DNA from: Kribbella qitaiheensis
GTDB lineage: Bacteria; Actinomycetota; Actinomycetes; Propionibacteriales; Kribbellaceae
Length of the DNA stretch: 64,000 nucleotides
Direction of reading: 5' to 3'
NCBI RefSeq assembly: GCF_014217565.1
Contig: NZ_CP043661.1
Location: 3,472,001 to 3,536,000, forward strand
The notes below the pieces were generated by a model. The model had not been told where the DNA came from, ran no database searches, and was given only the letters and a program-made list of their open reading frames with translations. Of this stretch, positions 45,228-54,827 are shown in pieces; the stretch's first letter is position 1, and the number at the start of each line of letters is the position of its first letter. The position numbers were made by a program, and so were the translations under genes.

Positions 45228-46883
45228 CTACGGCTGGATGAGGGCTTGGCTGGTGGCTGCGGTGAGGGCAGCGGCAAGGGCGCGGTGGGTGGTGCGGTCT
45301 AGGTGGGCTTCTACTACGTCGATGCCGGCGACTGTGGGGGTGAGTGCTGCGCGGAGGGCTTCTTGGGTTTCGACCAGGTGGTGGGGGATGTCGGCGGCGG
45401 CGCAGAGGGCGGCGAGGTTGGTGTCGTGAGGGGTGCCGAAGATGCGGTCGAAGTGGTCGGCATGGGCGTCGGCGCCTTGTTCGAGGGTGGAGAAGATGCC
45501 GCCGCCGTTGTCGTTGACGACCACGATACGCAGGTCGGGACGCGGTTCGGCCGGGCCGATGATCAGTCCGTTGAAGTCGTGCAGGAACGCCAGATCGCCA
45601 ACCAGGGCGTGGGTTGCGCCGGCGTTGGCCAAGGCGGCTCCGACTGCCGTCGACAGAGTGCCGTCGATGCCGGCTAGGCCGCGGTTCGCGACAGTGCGGA
45701 TCGGTACTACGGGCGCCAGGTCCAGATCGCGTACCGAGTTCGACGACGCTACGACGAGCATGCCGTCGGCTCCCACCGCCTCCGCAACGATCGCGGCGAT
45801 CGCAGGACCGGTGAGTCTGTCAGCCAGCACCTTGTCGATCGCGGGACGGGCTAGCTGGTCGGCGTGCTGCCAGCGAGCGAGCCAATCGGTGTCGTCGGAA
45901 GCTGTCACCTCCAACCCGGTGACGACAGCGGCAGCGCGACGGCCCGCGTCCGGCCACAAGCCGGTCGGCGCAACCACGACGACCTCTACGTCTTGCCGAG
46001 CAAGTAGCTTCATCACAGGCCTGGACAGCGTCGGATGCCCGAACACCAGCACCCGCTCGATCTCCCCCGACAGCTGCGAAGATGCCGATAGCAACAACCT
46101 GTAAGCCGAGATGACGGCGGGCCCGGTCCTCGCCCGGCTTGAGGGCTCCGCGAAGAGCGGCCAACGCCCTGCTTCGGCGATGAGCCGCGCTGCCTGCGAG
46201 GCACCATCGCCGGCAACCACTACGGTCTTCGGCCCAGCCGCCACCGCTGTCGGCTGCGCAGCACCCGCATGGACACTCGTCCACGGACCGCTACGCCCCT
46301 CAAGCGACTCCGGCCAGTCAGGCCCATCACTAGTAGGCACCAGCGGCTCGGCCAACGCGCAGTTGAGCTGCACCGGCCCTGGATCCGCAGTACGCGCACC
46401 GACAGCAGTAGATACAGCGCGAGCGATCGTCGAACGCCAGTACGCCACCTGCCCGAGCTCCTGCGTCGGAGTACCGACCTCGTGGAACAACCGCACAGCA
46501 GACCCGAACACCTTCAGCTGATCCGTCGTCTGGTTGGCCCCGCTCCCCCGCAACTCCGGCGGCCGGTCCGCGCTCAACACGATCAACGGCAGCCCGCTGT
46601 GCGATGCCTCGAGAACGGCCGGATGCAGGTTGACCACCGCAGTACCGGACGTGGTCACCACTGGCACCGGCAGCCCGGTCCCACGGATCAACCCGATCGC
46701 TAGGAACCCCGCAGTACGTTCGTCGATGCGTACGTGCAGCCGTAGTCGCCCCTCCCGGTCTGCAGCCGCCAGCGCCAACGCCAGCGGCGCACTACGAGAT
46801 CCCGGCGCCAGCACGGCCTCTCGCACGCCAGACCGAATCAGCTCGTCGACCACTACAGTCGCGAACGCCGTGGACGGGTTCAT
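45228..46883 (-). CDS. menD: 2-succinyl-5-enolpyruvyl-6-hydroxy-3-cyclohexene-1-carboxylate synthase
   Basis: A 551-residue thiamine-diphosphate enzyme that adds the succinyl semialdehyde unit from 2-oxoglutarate to isochorismate in menaquinone synthesis. Visible: LAPGSRSAPLALALA near residue 25, the conserved Glu region (RIDERTAGFLAIGLIRGTG) near 50-70, TTSGTAVVNLHPAVLEA, and the ThDP-binding region NRGLAGIDGTLSTAVGAALA followed by GDLAFLHDFNGL. The ATG at 46883 is preceded by GGGGAG; 17 further codons upstream are inside menC. It overlaps menC by four bases. Confidence 0.93.
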   Translation of the reverse strand: MNPSTAFATVVVDELIRSGVREAVLAPGSRSAPLALALAAADREGRLRLHVRIDERTAGFLAIGLIRGTGLPVPVVTTSGTAVVNLHPAVLEASHSGLPLIVLSADRPPELRGSGANQTTDQLKVFGSAVRLFHEVGTPTQELGQVAYWRSTIARAVSTAVGARTADPGPVQLNCALAEPLVPTSDGPDWPESLEGRSGPWTSVHAGAAQPTAVAAGPKTVVVAGDGASQAARLIAEAGRWPLFAEPSSRARTGPAVISAYRLLLSASSQLSGEIERVLVFGHPTLSRPVMKLLARQDVEVVVVAPTGLWPDAGRRAAAVVTGLEVTASDDTDWLARWQHADQLARPAIDKVLADRLTGPAIAAIVAEAVGADGMLVVASSNSVRDLDLAPVVPIRTVANRGLAGIDGTLSTAVGAALANAGATHALVGDLAFLHDFNGLIIGPAEPRPDLRIVVVNDNGGGIFSTLEQGADAHADHFDRIFGTPHDTNLAALCAAADIPHHLVETQEALRAALTPTVAGIDVVEAHLDRTTHRALAAALTAATSQALIQP

Positions 46884-47821
46884 CCCACACTCCCCTTCAG
46901 GAGGTTCTCGACCCGGGCATACCGGGCTTCCCAAGCTGCAGCGATTCCTGGATCGGCAGTAGCCGCAGCCAGCAACTCCATATCGGGCTGGGGCCGTCCG
47001 ACACGCAGGAGGCCGTCTACTGGCAACAGCGGCTCGGCCACGACCTCAGAGGTGAACATCGAGACAGTGGCCAGCCCACACGCATAGGGAAGCTCCGGCA
47101 GGGCTGCAGCAAGAGCAACCCCGGCCGCGATCCCCACTGAAGTCTCCAGCGCCGACGAGACCACCACAGGCAGTCCGATCTGCTCAGCGATGTCCAGGCA
47201 CGCCCGCACACCCCCGATGGGCTGCACCTTCAGTACTGCGATGTCGGCGGCCTCGAGCTTCTTCACCAGCATCGGATCCGCCGCCTGCCGGATGGACTCG
47301 TCCGCAGCCACCAGTACGTCGGTCCGACGGCGTACGGCGGCCAGGTCTTCCACCGAGGCGCACGGCTGCTCGACGTACTCCAAGTCGAAGCGCGCGAGCT
47401 CCTTCAAGCTGCGCAGCGCCTGGTCGACGGACCAAGCGCCGTTGGCGTCAATCCGCACCTGCCCTGAGCCGATCGCGTCCCGGACGGCCTCGACCCGCTC
47501 CAAGTCGTCCGCCAACGTCTGCCCGGGCTCAGCCACCTTCACCTTGGCAGTGCCACAACCAGAAGCCCTGACGATCTCCGCAGCCTTCTCTGGACCGACA
47601 GCAGGCACAGTGCAGTTCACCGGTACTACGGAACGCACCGGCGTCGGCCACCCGTCCACAGCCGCCTCACGAGCAGCCCGAAGCCAGGCGACGCAAGTGG
47701 CGTCGTCGTAGTCCAGGAACGGACTCCACTCCGCCCAGCCGGCCGGCCCTTCGAACAACATTCCTTCGCGAACCGTGATGCCACGGAACCGGTTCTTCAG
47801 CCCGATCGCATAGGTGATCAC
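46880..47821 (-). CDS. menC: o-Succinylbenzoate synthase
   Basis: A 313-residue enolase-superfamily dehydratase. Catalytic and metal residues are recognisable: the KVKV pair (TAKVKVAEPG near residue 96), Asp in RIDANGAWSVDQA near 123, Glu in YVEQP near 149, Asp-Glu in LVAADES near 172, and Lys in AVLKVQPIGG near 200. It forms o-succinylbenzoate from the MenD/MenH product. It lies between menE and menD with four-base overlaps on both sides. Confidence 0.92.
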   Translation of the reverse strand: MITYAIGLKNRFRGITVREGMLFEGPAGWAEWSPFLDYDDATCVAWLRAAREAAVDGWPTPVRSVVPVNCTVPAVGPEKAAEIVRASGCGTAKVKVAEPGQTLADDLERVEAVRDAIGSGQVRIDANGAWSVDQALRSLKELARFDLEYVEQPCASVEDLAAVRRRTDVLVAADESIRQAADPMLVKKLEAADIAVLKVQPIGGVRACLDIAEQIGLPVVVSSALETSVGIAAGVALAAALPELPYACGLATVSMFTSEVVAEPLLPVDGLLRVGRPQPDMELLAAATADPGIAAAWEARYARVENLLKGSVG

Positions 47822-48954
47822 CGCACGCCCTCCAGCAGGGACTGCCGATCAACCTTGCCCGAGGCAAGCATCGGCAGCTCTGGCAGCTCGATCGCGTCGC
47901 GCGGCGCCCAGGTCCGGGGCAACACCTCGGCCACGAAGTCCCGCAACTCGTCAAGGCCGACGACCTCGCCGACCACGAACGCGACGACCCGGCTCCCCCA
48001 CTCGGCATCGGGCACGCCCAGCACGACGGCGTCCTTCACCGTGGGATGTTCGAGCAGCCGGGCCTGGACCGCGGTCAGCGTGACGTTCACGCCACCCGAG
48101 ATCACCACGTCGTCGAGGCGGCCGACGACTTGCAGCCGCCCGTCCACGAACCGGCCGCGATCCTGCGTCCGGAACCACCCGTCCCGCAGCACCTCCGCGG
48201 TGACCGCCGGCCGGAGCCGATACCCGGAGAACAGAGTCGGCCCGCTGATCAGGATGCGCTCGTCCTCGAGCCGCAACGAGGTCCCAGCCAGCGGCTCCCC
48301 GGCGTACACGCAGCCGCTGCCGGTCTCCGTCATCCCGTACGCCGGGATCGCGGCCACCCCGGACTCCCGGACCAGTTCCTTCAGCTCGGCCGGCATCGCG
48401 GCGCCGCCGATCACGATCGCGTCGAACGACCGCAGCGCGTCCAGTTCGGTATCGAGGTAGCGAGCAAGCTGAGTCGGCACCATCGCGGTGTACCGCCGCG
48501 CCCCGGTCATCGCCGCAGCGGCCGCGGTAAGGCTCGGGTGCTCCCAGGCGATCACCGGCGCGTGCCCAGCGAGCACCGACCTGGTGAGGACCTGCAGCCC
48601 GCCCACGAAGTACGGCTTCATCGGTAGCAGCCACTGCCCCGGCCCACCGAGTCGCTCATGCGTAGCCGTGGCAGACGCGACCAGGGCTGCCCGGGACAGC
48701 ATCACGCCCTTCGGCTCGCCCGACGACCCGGAGGTGGTCAGGATGACAGCGCAGTCGTCCGACTCCAGCGGCTCGTCCGGTGCCACCGCCTGTTTGACCC
48801 GCTCGGCCGACGCCGCGTCAGCCGGTACCGGGGCGAACGGCGTACCGGTTCCGTCCAGTACGGCCGTCAGCGCGGGCAACACGGCATCGGGAGTGCCAGG
48901 GACCAGCCGCAACACCCTCCCCACCGCTTTCCTTCCTTCTCTTGTCGTAGACAT
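47818..48954 (-). CDS. menE: o-Succinylbenzoate-CoA ligase
   Basis: A 378-residue acyl-adenylate-forming enzyme, a little shorter than most ligases, as usual for actinobacterial MenE. The P-loop is [19 protein letters not shown] near residues 75-93. Adenylate contacts [12 protein letters not shown] and the hinge [21 protein letters not shown] are clear, and the C-terminal catalytic Lys is in [11 protein letters not shown]. The start at 48954 (MSTTREGRK) is preferred over one ten codons upstream. It activates o-succinylbenzoate before ring closure by MenB, which is not in the window. Confidence 0.9.
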   Translation of the reverse strand: MSTTREGRKAVGRVLRLVPGTPDAVLPALTAVLDGTGTPFAPVPADAASAERVKQAVAPDEPLESDDCAVILTTSGSSGEPKGVMLSRAALVASATATHERLGGPGQWLLPMKPYFVGGLQVLTRSVLAGHAPVIAWEHPSLTAAAAAMTGARRYTAMVPTQLARYLDTELDALRSFDAIVIGGAAMPAELKELVRESGVAAIPAYGMTETGSGCVYAGEPLAGTSLRLEDERILISGPTLFSGYRLRPAVTAEVLRDGWFRTQDRGRFVDGRLQVVGRLDDVVISGGVNVTLTAVQARLLEHPTVKDAVVLGVPDAEWGSRVVAFVVGEVVGLDELRDFVAEVLPRTWAPRDAIELPELPMLASGKVDRQSLLEGVR

Positions 48955-49043
48955 ATCTCTCCGAGCGTACGGCGCGGCCCGCACCCGGCCGCAGCCCGTC
49001 CCGCCTGCAAGCCCTTACCAGCAGGCTGACAGAATCGTTGCTC

Positions 49044-49916
49044 ATGGCCACCCCTGCCCAGTGGATCGAAGGCGCTCGCCCGCGCACACTCCCAGCTGCC
49101 ATTGCTCCCGTGCTCGTCGGTACGGGCGCGGCCGGCTACCTCGACGCCTTCGTCTGGTGGAAGGCGCTGCTGGCGCTCGGCGTCGGCTTGGCGCTGCAGA
49201 TCGGCGTCAACTATGCCAACGACTACTCGGACGGCATCCGCGGTACGGACGAGAACCGGGTCGGCCCGCTCCGCCTGGTCGGCTCCAAGGTCGCCACCCC
49301 CAGGCAGGTGAAGACAGCGGCGTTCACCTGCTTCGGTGTAGGCGCTGTACTCGGCATTGTGCTCTGCGCGACCTCCAGTTGGTGGCTGCTGGTCGTCGGG
49401 GCCGCCTCGCTGGTCGGCGCGTGGTTCTACACGGGAGGCAAGAAGCCCTACGGGTACCGCGCGCTCGGTGAAGTCAGCGTGTTCCTCTTCTTCGGCCTGG
49501 TCGCAGTACTCGGTACTACCTACGTGCAGGCCGAGAAGCTGAGCTGGACTGCCGTCGCCGGTGCAGTAGCAATCGGAGCGATTGCCTGCGCTCTGCTGGT
49601 CGCCAACAACCTTCGCGACATCCCTACGGACACCGTGACCGGCAAGCGGACGCTGGCCGTAGTACTGGGTGCTGGGCGGTCCCGGAGGCTCTATGCCAGC
49701 CTCGTCATCCTGGCGTTCCTACTGGCCATAGTGTCCGCGCTGGCGACTCCGTGGACGTTGCTGGCCCTGATCGCGCTGCCGCTGGGCTTCCGCGCGGTCA
49801 AGGTAGTCGTCAGCGACGCGGTCGGCCCTGCGCTGATCCCTGTCCTCAAGGACACCGGCCTGACCGAGCTTGTCTACGCCATCGGCCTCGCTATCGGCTT
49901 GGCCCTCGGCGGCTAG
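49044..49916 (+). CDS. menA: 1,4-dihydroxy-2-naphthoate polyprenyltransferase
   Basis: A 290-residue UbiA-superfamily membrane enzyme with eight or nine helices that joins the polyprenyl tail to dihydroxynaphthoate. The two aspartate-rich motifs are [14 protein letters not shown] near residues 56-69 and [19 protein letters not shown] near 188-206. It is divergent from menE. The TTG two codons upstream of the chosen ATG is an alternative start. Confidence 0.94.
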   Translation: MATPAQWIEGARPRTLPAAIAPVLVGTGAAGYLDAFVWWKALLALGVGLALQIGVNYANDYSDGIRGTDENRVGPLRLVGSKVATPRQVKTAAFTCFGVGAVLGIVLCATSSWWLLVVGAASLVGAWFYTGGKKPYGYRALGEVSVFLFFGLVAVLGTTYVQAEKLSWTAVAGAVAIGAIACALLVANNLRDIPTDTVTGKRTLAVVLGAGRSRRLYASLVILAFLLAIVSALATPWTLLALIALPLGFRAVKVVVSDAVGPALIPVLKDTGLTELVYAIGLAIGLALGG

Positions 49917-49989
49917 CGCTGGCCCTAACTCTGGCGGCTGGCTCTAGCGCAGGCGGCTGGCCCTAGCTCTGGCGGCCGGCTTTAGCGGA
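49914..49989. repeat. 19-bp tandem repeats between convergent genes
   Basis: Three full units close to GGCGGCTGGCCCTAGCTCT (49933-49951, 49952-49970, 49971-49989) and a partial fourth fill the gap after menA. The last unit runs over the stop codon of the convergent gene. The units are 19 bases long with several substitutions each. Confidence 0.75.
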
Positions 49990-51118
49990 CTGGCTCGCGC
50001 CAGCGGCCGGTGGCGGCGAAGCCTTCCAGCGTCTCGGCGTACGGCGCGAGGTCGATGCCGTTCCGCTTCAGCCACTCGTCGTCGTAGTACGTCTCGCTGT
50101 AGCGCTCGCCGGCGTCGCAGAGCAGGGTGACGACGCTGCCGCGAGTCCCGGTACGCCGCATCTCGGCCGCCAGCCGCAGCGATCCCCACAGGTTGGTCCC
50201 GGTCGACCCGCCGACCAGACGGCCCATCACCTTCGAGCAGAACCGCATCGCCGCGATCGAGGCCGCATCCGGTACGGCGATCATCCGGTCGACGACTCCG
50301 AGCACGAACGAGGGCTCCACCCGCGGCCGGCCGATCCCCTCGATCCGGGACGGCCGCCCGGTCGCGAAGTCGCCGTCGCCGGACTCGAAGGCCGGGAAGA
50401 AGGCCGAGTTCTCCGGATCCACCACGGCCACCGAGGTGTCGTGCCGCTGGTAGCGCACGTACCGCCCGATGGTCGCCGAGGTGCCGCCGGTGCCCGCGCC
50501 GACCACGATCCAGGTGGGGATCGGGTGGTGCTCGAGTGAGAGCTGGCCGAAGATCGACTCGGCGATGTTGTTGTTGCCACGCCAGTCGGTGGCCCGTTCG
50601 GCGTACGTGAACTGGTCCATGTAGTGGCCGCCGGTCTCCTCGGCGAGCCGCTTGGCCTCGCCGTAGATCTGCCCGGACCGCTCGACCATGTGGCAACTGC
50701 CGCCGTAGAACTGGATCAGGTCGACCTTCTCCTGGCTGGTCGAGCGCGGCATCACCGCGATGAACGGCAGCCCGAGCATCCGGGCGAAGTACGCCTCGCT
50801 GACCGCGGTCGACCCGCTGGAGGCCTCGATCACCGTCGTACCCTCGCGGATCCAGCCGTTGCACAGCGCGTAGAGGAACAGCGATCGGGCCAGCCGGTGC
50901 TTGAGCGAGCCGGTCGGGTGCACGGACTCGTCCTTGAGGTACAGGTCGACGCCGGTGCTCTCCGGCATGGGGAACACGTGCAGATGCGTGTCCGCGCTGC
51001 GGTTGGCGTCCGCATCCACGATCCGGATCGCCTCCGACACCCAGGCCCGATCCTTGTCGTTCCGCCGGTCGACCTCCCGGCACGGCAGCGGCTTACCAAC
51101 CCCGTAGACTTCACTCAT
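49982..51118 (-). CDS. PLP-dependent cysteine synthase family protein, probable L-cysteine desulfhydrase
   Basis: A 378-residue fold-type II PLP enzyme. The lysine is in [15 protein letters not shown] near residues 66-80, the substrate loop in [15 protein letters not shown], and the phosphate-binding glycine loop in [14 protein letters not shown]. It differs from CysK/CysM in being longer and having an N-terminal extension ([18 protein letters not shown]). This form resembles the mycobacterial desulfhydrase Cds1, which releases sulfide from cysteine and supports respiration. The desulfhydrase reading is from family memory; a synthase role cannot be ruled out. Confidence 0.78.
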   Translation of the reverse strand: MSEVYGVGKPLPCREVDRRNDKDRAWVSEAIRIVDADANRSADTHLHVFPMPESTGVDLYLKDESVHPTGSLKHRLARSLFLYALCNGWIREGTTVIEASSGSTAVSEAYFARMLGLPFIAVMPRSTSQEKVDLIQFYGGSCHMVERSGQIYGEAKRLAEETGGHYMDQFTYAERATDWRGNNNIAESIFGQLSLEHHPIPTWIVVGAGTGGTSATIGRYVRYQRHDTSVAVVDPENSAFFPAFESGDGDFATGRPSRIEGIGRPRVEPSFVLGVVDRMIAVPDAASIAAMRFCSKVMGRLVGGSTGTNLWGSLRLAAEMRRTGTRGSVVTLLCDAGERYSETYYDDEWLKRNGIDLAPYAETLEGFAATGRWREPVR

Positions 51119-51152
51119 TGGGCCAGGCTAGCCGTACCGTGCCGGGTTGGCT

Positions 51153-51779
51153 TCAGCAGTCGCGCGTTCGGCTGTAGGTGGCTGGGCCGGGGTAGGCGAC
51201 CCAGGTGGAGGTGCCGAACAGCGCGGCCACCACTACGCCGTCCTTGATCTGTTCGTAGTGGAGGTGAGGCGCGGTGACGTTGCCGGTGCCGCCGACGTGG
51301 CCGATCTGCTGGCTGTCGGTGACCTGGTCGTTGACTGCCACCCCGCGGTTCTGCAGGTGGGCGTAGAGCGTGTGCCAGCCGTCGCCGTGGGCGATCTCGA
51401 TGTAGTTGCCGTACCCGCCGGCGTCGTACGCCGAGCGCACCACGGTCCCCGCCGCACTGGTCTTGACCGGCTTGCCGAGGTCGTCGTCGCCGGCACCCCA
51501 GTTGAGGTCCACGGCCCAGTACGACGGGCTGTGGCCGCTGCGGCTGGCGCCGGACCAGTTCTCACCACACCGGAACGGCACCCGGAGCAACGGCCGTGCA
51601 GTCACTGACTGAGCTACCTGGGCCCGCACAGCTGCCGCCTTGGCAGCCGGTACTGCGGCCCGCTGCGCCATGTAGCTCTGCGGGGAAGGGGACGGATCCT
51701 GTACTGCGCTGGCGGTGAGCGCCGGCGCGATGGCCAAGGCTGCGAGTGCGACTGCAGCCGTGAGGGCAGGTCTGATCAT
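51153..51779 (-). CDS. Secreted M23 family peptidase
   Basis: A 208-residue secreted protein with an N-terminal signal peptide (MIRPALTAAVALAALAIAPALTASA). The catalytic domain has GHSPSYWAVDLNWG near residues 104-117, whose His and Asp fit the spaced ligand pair of the M23A type, and HLHYEQ near 175 for the remaining site. It should cut peptide cross-links in cell walls. ATG 51779 was chosen because GGAGG lies seven bases upstream. It is transcribed alone, 34 bases after the desulfhydrase-like gene. Confidence 0.8.
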   Translation of the reverse strand: MIRPALTAAVALAALAIAPALTASAVQDPSPSPQSYMAQRAAVPAAKAAAVRAQVAQSVTARPLLRVPFRCGENWSGASRSGHSPSYWAVDLNWGAGDDDLGKPVKTSAAGTVVRSAYDAGGYGNYIEIAHGDGWHTLYAHLQNRGVAVNDQVTDSQQIGHVGGTGNVTAPHLHYEQIKDGVVVAALFGTSTWVAYPGPATYSRTRDC

Positions 51780-51919
51780 TTGATCCTCCATAGGGCGGTA
51801 GGAGAGTTCTCATCCACAGCCTGGGAGCCGGGCGCGGCTACGGCGAGTAGATCGACCAAACTCGACCAGACCCCGGATCGAGCTACCTTGGGACCCACAC
51901 GCCGATCTGTGGGGGAACG

Positions 51920-52930
51920 ATGACCGACAACGACGAGCGGCCGACCAGGACCAGGGTCACGCTCACCGACATCAGCTCGCGCGCCTGGGAGCACCCGGCC
52001 GACCGCGGTGCGCTGGTGGCGCTGCGGCAGCTGAAGGGGTTCGACTTCGTCCTCCGCAAGATGTCCGGGCTGATCAACGAGCGCGCCTTCCGGCTGCAGT
52101 TCCTCGGCTCCGCGATCCGGGTCGACGAGCGGCAGTTCCCGAAGATCCACCGGCTGTTCACCGAGGCGGCCTCGACCCTGGACATCCGGGAGCTGCCCGA
52201 GCTGTACGTCACCAACTTCCCGATGTGGAACGCGATGACGATCGGCATGGACAAGCCGTTCATCGTGCTGAACAGCGCGCTGGTGAAGGGTCTCGACGAC
52301 GAGGAGCTCCGGTTCGTACTCGGCCACGAGCTCGGTCATGCGCAGAGCGGTCACGCGCTGTACCAGTCGCTGCTGTTCTGGCTGATGCGGCTCACCGGCG
52401 CGCTGAACTGGATGCCGATCGGCGCCCTCGGCCTCCGCGCGATCATCGCCGCGCTGCACGAGTGGGCACGCAAGGCGGAGTTGTCCGGCGACCGGGCCGG
52501 CCTGCTCGCAGTACAGGATCCTGCCGCCGCTCTGCGGGTGCAGATGAAGCTCGCCAGCGGCGGTCAGTTGGAGGAGCTGGACACGACCGCGTTCCTGGCC
52601 CAGGGCACGGAGTACGAGAGCGCGGGCGACCTGCGCGACAGCGTGCTCAAGCTGCTGCTGCTCGAGGCGGCGTCGCACCCGCTGGCCGTCGTACGGGCGC
52701 ATGAGCTGCGGCGCTGGGTCGACGAGGGTGAGTACACGGCGATCGTCTCCGGGACATACCCGAAGCGGCAGGAGGACGGCGACGCCTCGATGTCGCAGGA
52801 GGCGAGGAACGCGGCCAAGTCGTACTCCGACTCCTTCGCCCGCTCCCAGGACCCGCTCGCCAAACTCCTCCGCGACATGGGCGACGGCCTAGGCGGCGTC
52901 AAGGACTGGGTCTCCTCCAAGATCCGCTGA
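51920..52930 (+). CDS. M48 family zinc metallopeptidase
   Basis: A 336-residue HtpX/Ste24-type peptidase. The zinc motif HELGHAQSGHALYQ lies at about residues 136-149 and the third ligand region is EWARKAELSGDRAGLLA near 188-204. A hydrophobic stretch lies between (LLFWLMRLTGALNWMPIGALG), so it may associate with the membrane. The N-terminus (RTRVTLTDISSRAWEHPADRGAL) is of the COG0501 type found in actinobacteria. Substrates are unknown. It is divergent from the M23 peptidase gene. Confidence 0.88.
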   Translation: MTDNDERPTRTRVTLTDISSRAWEHPADRGALVALRQLKGFDFVLRKMSGLINERAFRLQFLGSAIRVDERQFPKIHRLFTEAASTLDIRELPELYVTNFPMWNAMTIGMDKPFIVLNSALVKGLDDEELRFVLGHELGHAQSGHALYQSLLFWLMRLTGALNWMPIGALGLRAIIAALHEWARKAELSGDRAGLLAVQDPAAALRVQMKLASGGQLEELDTTAFLAQGTEYESAGDLRDSVLKLLLLEAASHPLAVVRAHELRRWVDEGEYTAIVSGTYPKRQEDGDASMSQEARNAAKSYSDSFARSQDPLAKLLRDMGDGLGGVKDWVSSKIR

Positions 52931-52972
52931 ATTGAGGTTGCCCTCGGCCTCCTCGGCGGAGAAGCTGTCCCG

Positions 52973-53464
52973 GTGATCGAGCTACGTGAACTGACTTCCG
53001 ACGACTGGCCGGCTTGGCGCGACCTGCGCCTGGCCGCGCTGGCCGACGCCCCCGCCGCCTTCGGCTCTCTCCTCGCCGACTGGATCGATGCCGACGAGAG
53101 CCGCTGGCGGGGCAGGCTGAACGTCCCCGGCTGGCACAACCTGATCGCCGCCCTGGACGGCACCCCGGTCGGCATGGCCACCGGCGCACCCGCGGACGAC
53201 GAGGACGGCGTCGTCCACATCCTCTCGATGTGGATAGCCCCCGCCGGCCGAGGCAAAGGCATCGGCGACCACCTGATGACCGACATCGAACACTGGGCTC
53301 GCGCCAACGCTGCCCACACCCTGAAACTCTCAGTTGTCAAAGGCAACGAAAAAGCGCACGCCCTCTACCTCCGCAACGGCTACGTAGACACCGACGAGCC
53401 AGGCGACCTGATGCCCGACGGAGTAAGCCGCGAACTGATCATGCGCAAGGTCTTGAAGGACTAA
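52973..53464 (+). CDS. GNAT family N-acetyltransferase
   Basis: A 163-residue single-domain acetyltransferase. Motif A is VHILSMWIAPAGRGKGIGDHLMTDIEHWA near residues 81-109 with the R-G-K-G-I-G pyrophosphate loop. Motif B is VVKGNEKAHALYLRNGYVDTDEP near 119-141. The start is GTG 52973, 42 bases after the M48 gene, so the two may be one transcript. The acceptor is unknown. Confidence 0.85.
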   Translation: MIELRELTSDDWPAWRDLRLAALADAPAAFGSLLADWIDADESRWRGRLNVPGWHNLIAALDGTPVGMATGAPADDEDGVVHILSMWIAPAGRGKGIGDHLMTDIEHWARANAAHTLKLSVVKGNEKAHALYLRNGYVDTDEPGDLMPDGVSRELIMRKVLKD

Positions 53465-53528
53465 GCCTTTCCCACGCACCTCCTACGTCGGCGCTGCGAT
53501 CAGAGAATCCAGTCGCCCGTCTACACGA

Positions 53529-53557
53529 CCACTGGGGGGTGGCATCCCCCCCGGTGG
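53529..53557. terminator. GC-rich hairpin, probable terminator
   Basis: CCACTGGGGGG pairs with CCCCCCCGGTGG across a short TGGCAT loop, about 65 bases after the acetyltransferase stop and 20 bases before the IS630 insertion. No T-run follows. Confidence 0.5.
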
Positions 53558-53577
53558 TGCGGGCGGCATGTTCGCTA

Positions 53578-54712
53578 GTGGGGCGTGTCATTAATTAGGT
53601 AACGGTTGGTGGTGGGTCAGAATGGGGTATGGCGAACCGTCCTGCTGCCGCGTTGGTGCTTCGTGAGGGTGATCGGGAGCGGTTGGTGTCGTTGACGCGG
53701 TCGACGACGGTTCGTGCTGGGTTGGCGTTGCGGGCGCGGGTGGTGTTGCTGGCTGCGGGTGGGGTATCGAATACGGCGATCGCGGAGCAGGTGGGGTTGT
53801 CTCGTCCGAAGGTGATCGGGTGGCGGCAGCGCTACGTGCGCAGCGGGATCAAGGGTCTGGATGATGCCGAACGGGTGGGCCGGCCCGCGCGAGATCGATC
53901 ACGCGATGATCGTGGCCGAGACGTTGAAGCCGCCGCCGAAGCGGCTGGGGGTGACGCACTGGTCGTCTCGGCTGCTGGCCGTGCGGCTCAAGGTCGGCAA
54001 CGCGACGGTCGCGCGGGCGTGGCGTGACTATGGGGTGCAGCCGTGGCGCAGTGAGACGTTCAAGTTCTCCACCGATCCGGAGTTGGTCGCCAAGGTCACT
54101 GATGTGGTCGGGCTGTATCTGGCGCCACCGGACAACGCGATCGTGTTGTGTGTCGACGAAAAGTCGCAGATCCAGGCTTTGGACCGGACTCAGAAGATGC
54201 TGCCGATGCAGCCTGGTTTTCCCGAGCGCCGCACCCATGACTACGTCCGGCACGGCACCAGCACGTTGTTCGCGGCACTGGAGATCGCCACCGGCACGGT
54301 GACCGCGGCCTGCAAACCCAGGCACCGCCACCAGGAGTTCCTTGCGTTCCTCAAGCAGATCGACCGCGCCTACCCCGACGACGGCACCGGTCAGGAACTG
54401 CACCTGGTGATGGACAACTACGCCACACACAAACGGGCCGAGGTCCGTGACTGGCTGGCCGCGCACTCCCGGTTCAAGGTCCACTTCACCCCGACCTCCG
54501 GGTCATGGCTCAACCTGGTCGAGGTCTGGTTCGGCATCATCGAACGACAAGCCATCCACCGCGGGACCTTCACCTCGGTCAAAGACCTCAACACAAAGAT
54601 CCGAGCCTTCATCACCGGCTGGAACGACCGCTGCCACCCCTTCGTCTGGACCAAGACCCCAGACCAGATCCTCAAGAAAGCCAACCGTCACCGAACTTCA
54701 GAAACGCTCCAC
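53578..54712 (+). mobile_element. IS630-family insertion sequence, 1,135 bp
   Basis: Imperfect 33-35-base inverted repeats bound the element: the left end reads TAGTGGGGCGTGTC and, reading inward from the right, TAGTGGAGCGTTTC, both ending in ACGGTTGG. A TA dinucleotide flanks each end (53576-53577 and 54713-54714), the hallmark target duplication of IS630/Tc1-mariner elements. The single cargo is the transposase. Confidence 0.85.
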
Positions 54713-54715
54713 TAG
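53629..54715 (+). CDS. IS630 family transposase, two frames joined by a frameshift
   Basis: The N-terminal frame (53629 to about 53890) holds the helix-turn-helix (VSNTAIAEQVGLSRPKVIGWRQRY). The rest, from about 53885, is in another frame: the RNase-H-like DDE domain with Asp in VLCVDEKSQIQALDR, Asp in LHLVMDNYATHK and Glu in WLNLVEVWFGIIE. GGCCGGCCCGCG at about 53880-53891 has one C more than needed to join GLDDAERVGRP to REIDHAMIVAETL. That is the same GGCC-plus-one context as in the nuo genes. Programmed frameshifting, known in some IS630 members, is the alternative. Confidence 0.85.
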
Positions 54716-54726
54716 GGGGTAGGTCT

Positions 54727-54827
54727 GTCCCGACGGACAGGTAATGGCCGGCGGCATCTAGTGCACTGAAGCGCAATCGACCTCCCGCGTACGGCGTACT
54801 AGTGGTGCACTACCTGTCGGTCGGGAC
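54727..54827. repeat. 101-bp MITE-like inverted-repeat unit
   Basis: GTCCCGACGGACAGGTA (54727-54743) and its complement (54811-54827) match at 16 of 17 bases. The unit lies between the IS630 right end and a decayed gene and encodes nothing. The 83-base interior contains CTAGTGCACT and AGTGGTGCACT, another partial repeat. It may be a miniature element or the two ends of an old insertion. Confidence 0.5.

Noticed and set aside
51153..51779. Loss of the first zinc ligand in the M23 peptidase (Tyr in place of His in the usual H-x3-D spacing)
   Set aside because: A histidine eight residues before the Asp (GHSPSYWAVD) fits the M23A spacing, so the site is probably intact.
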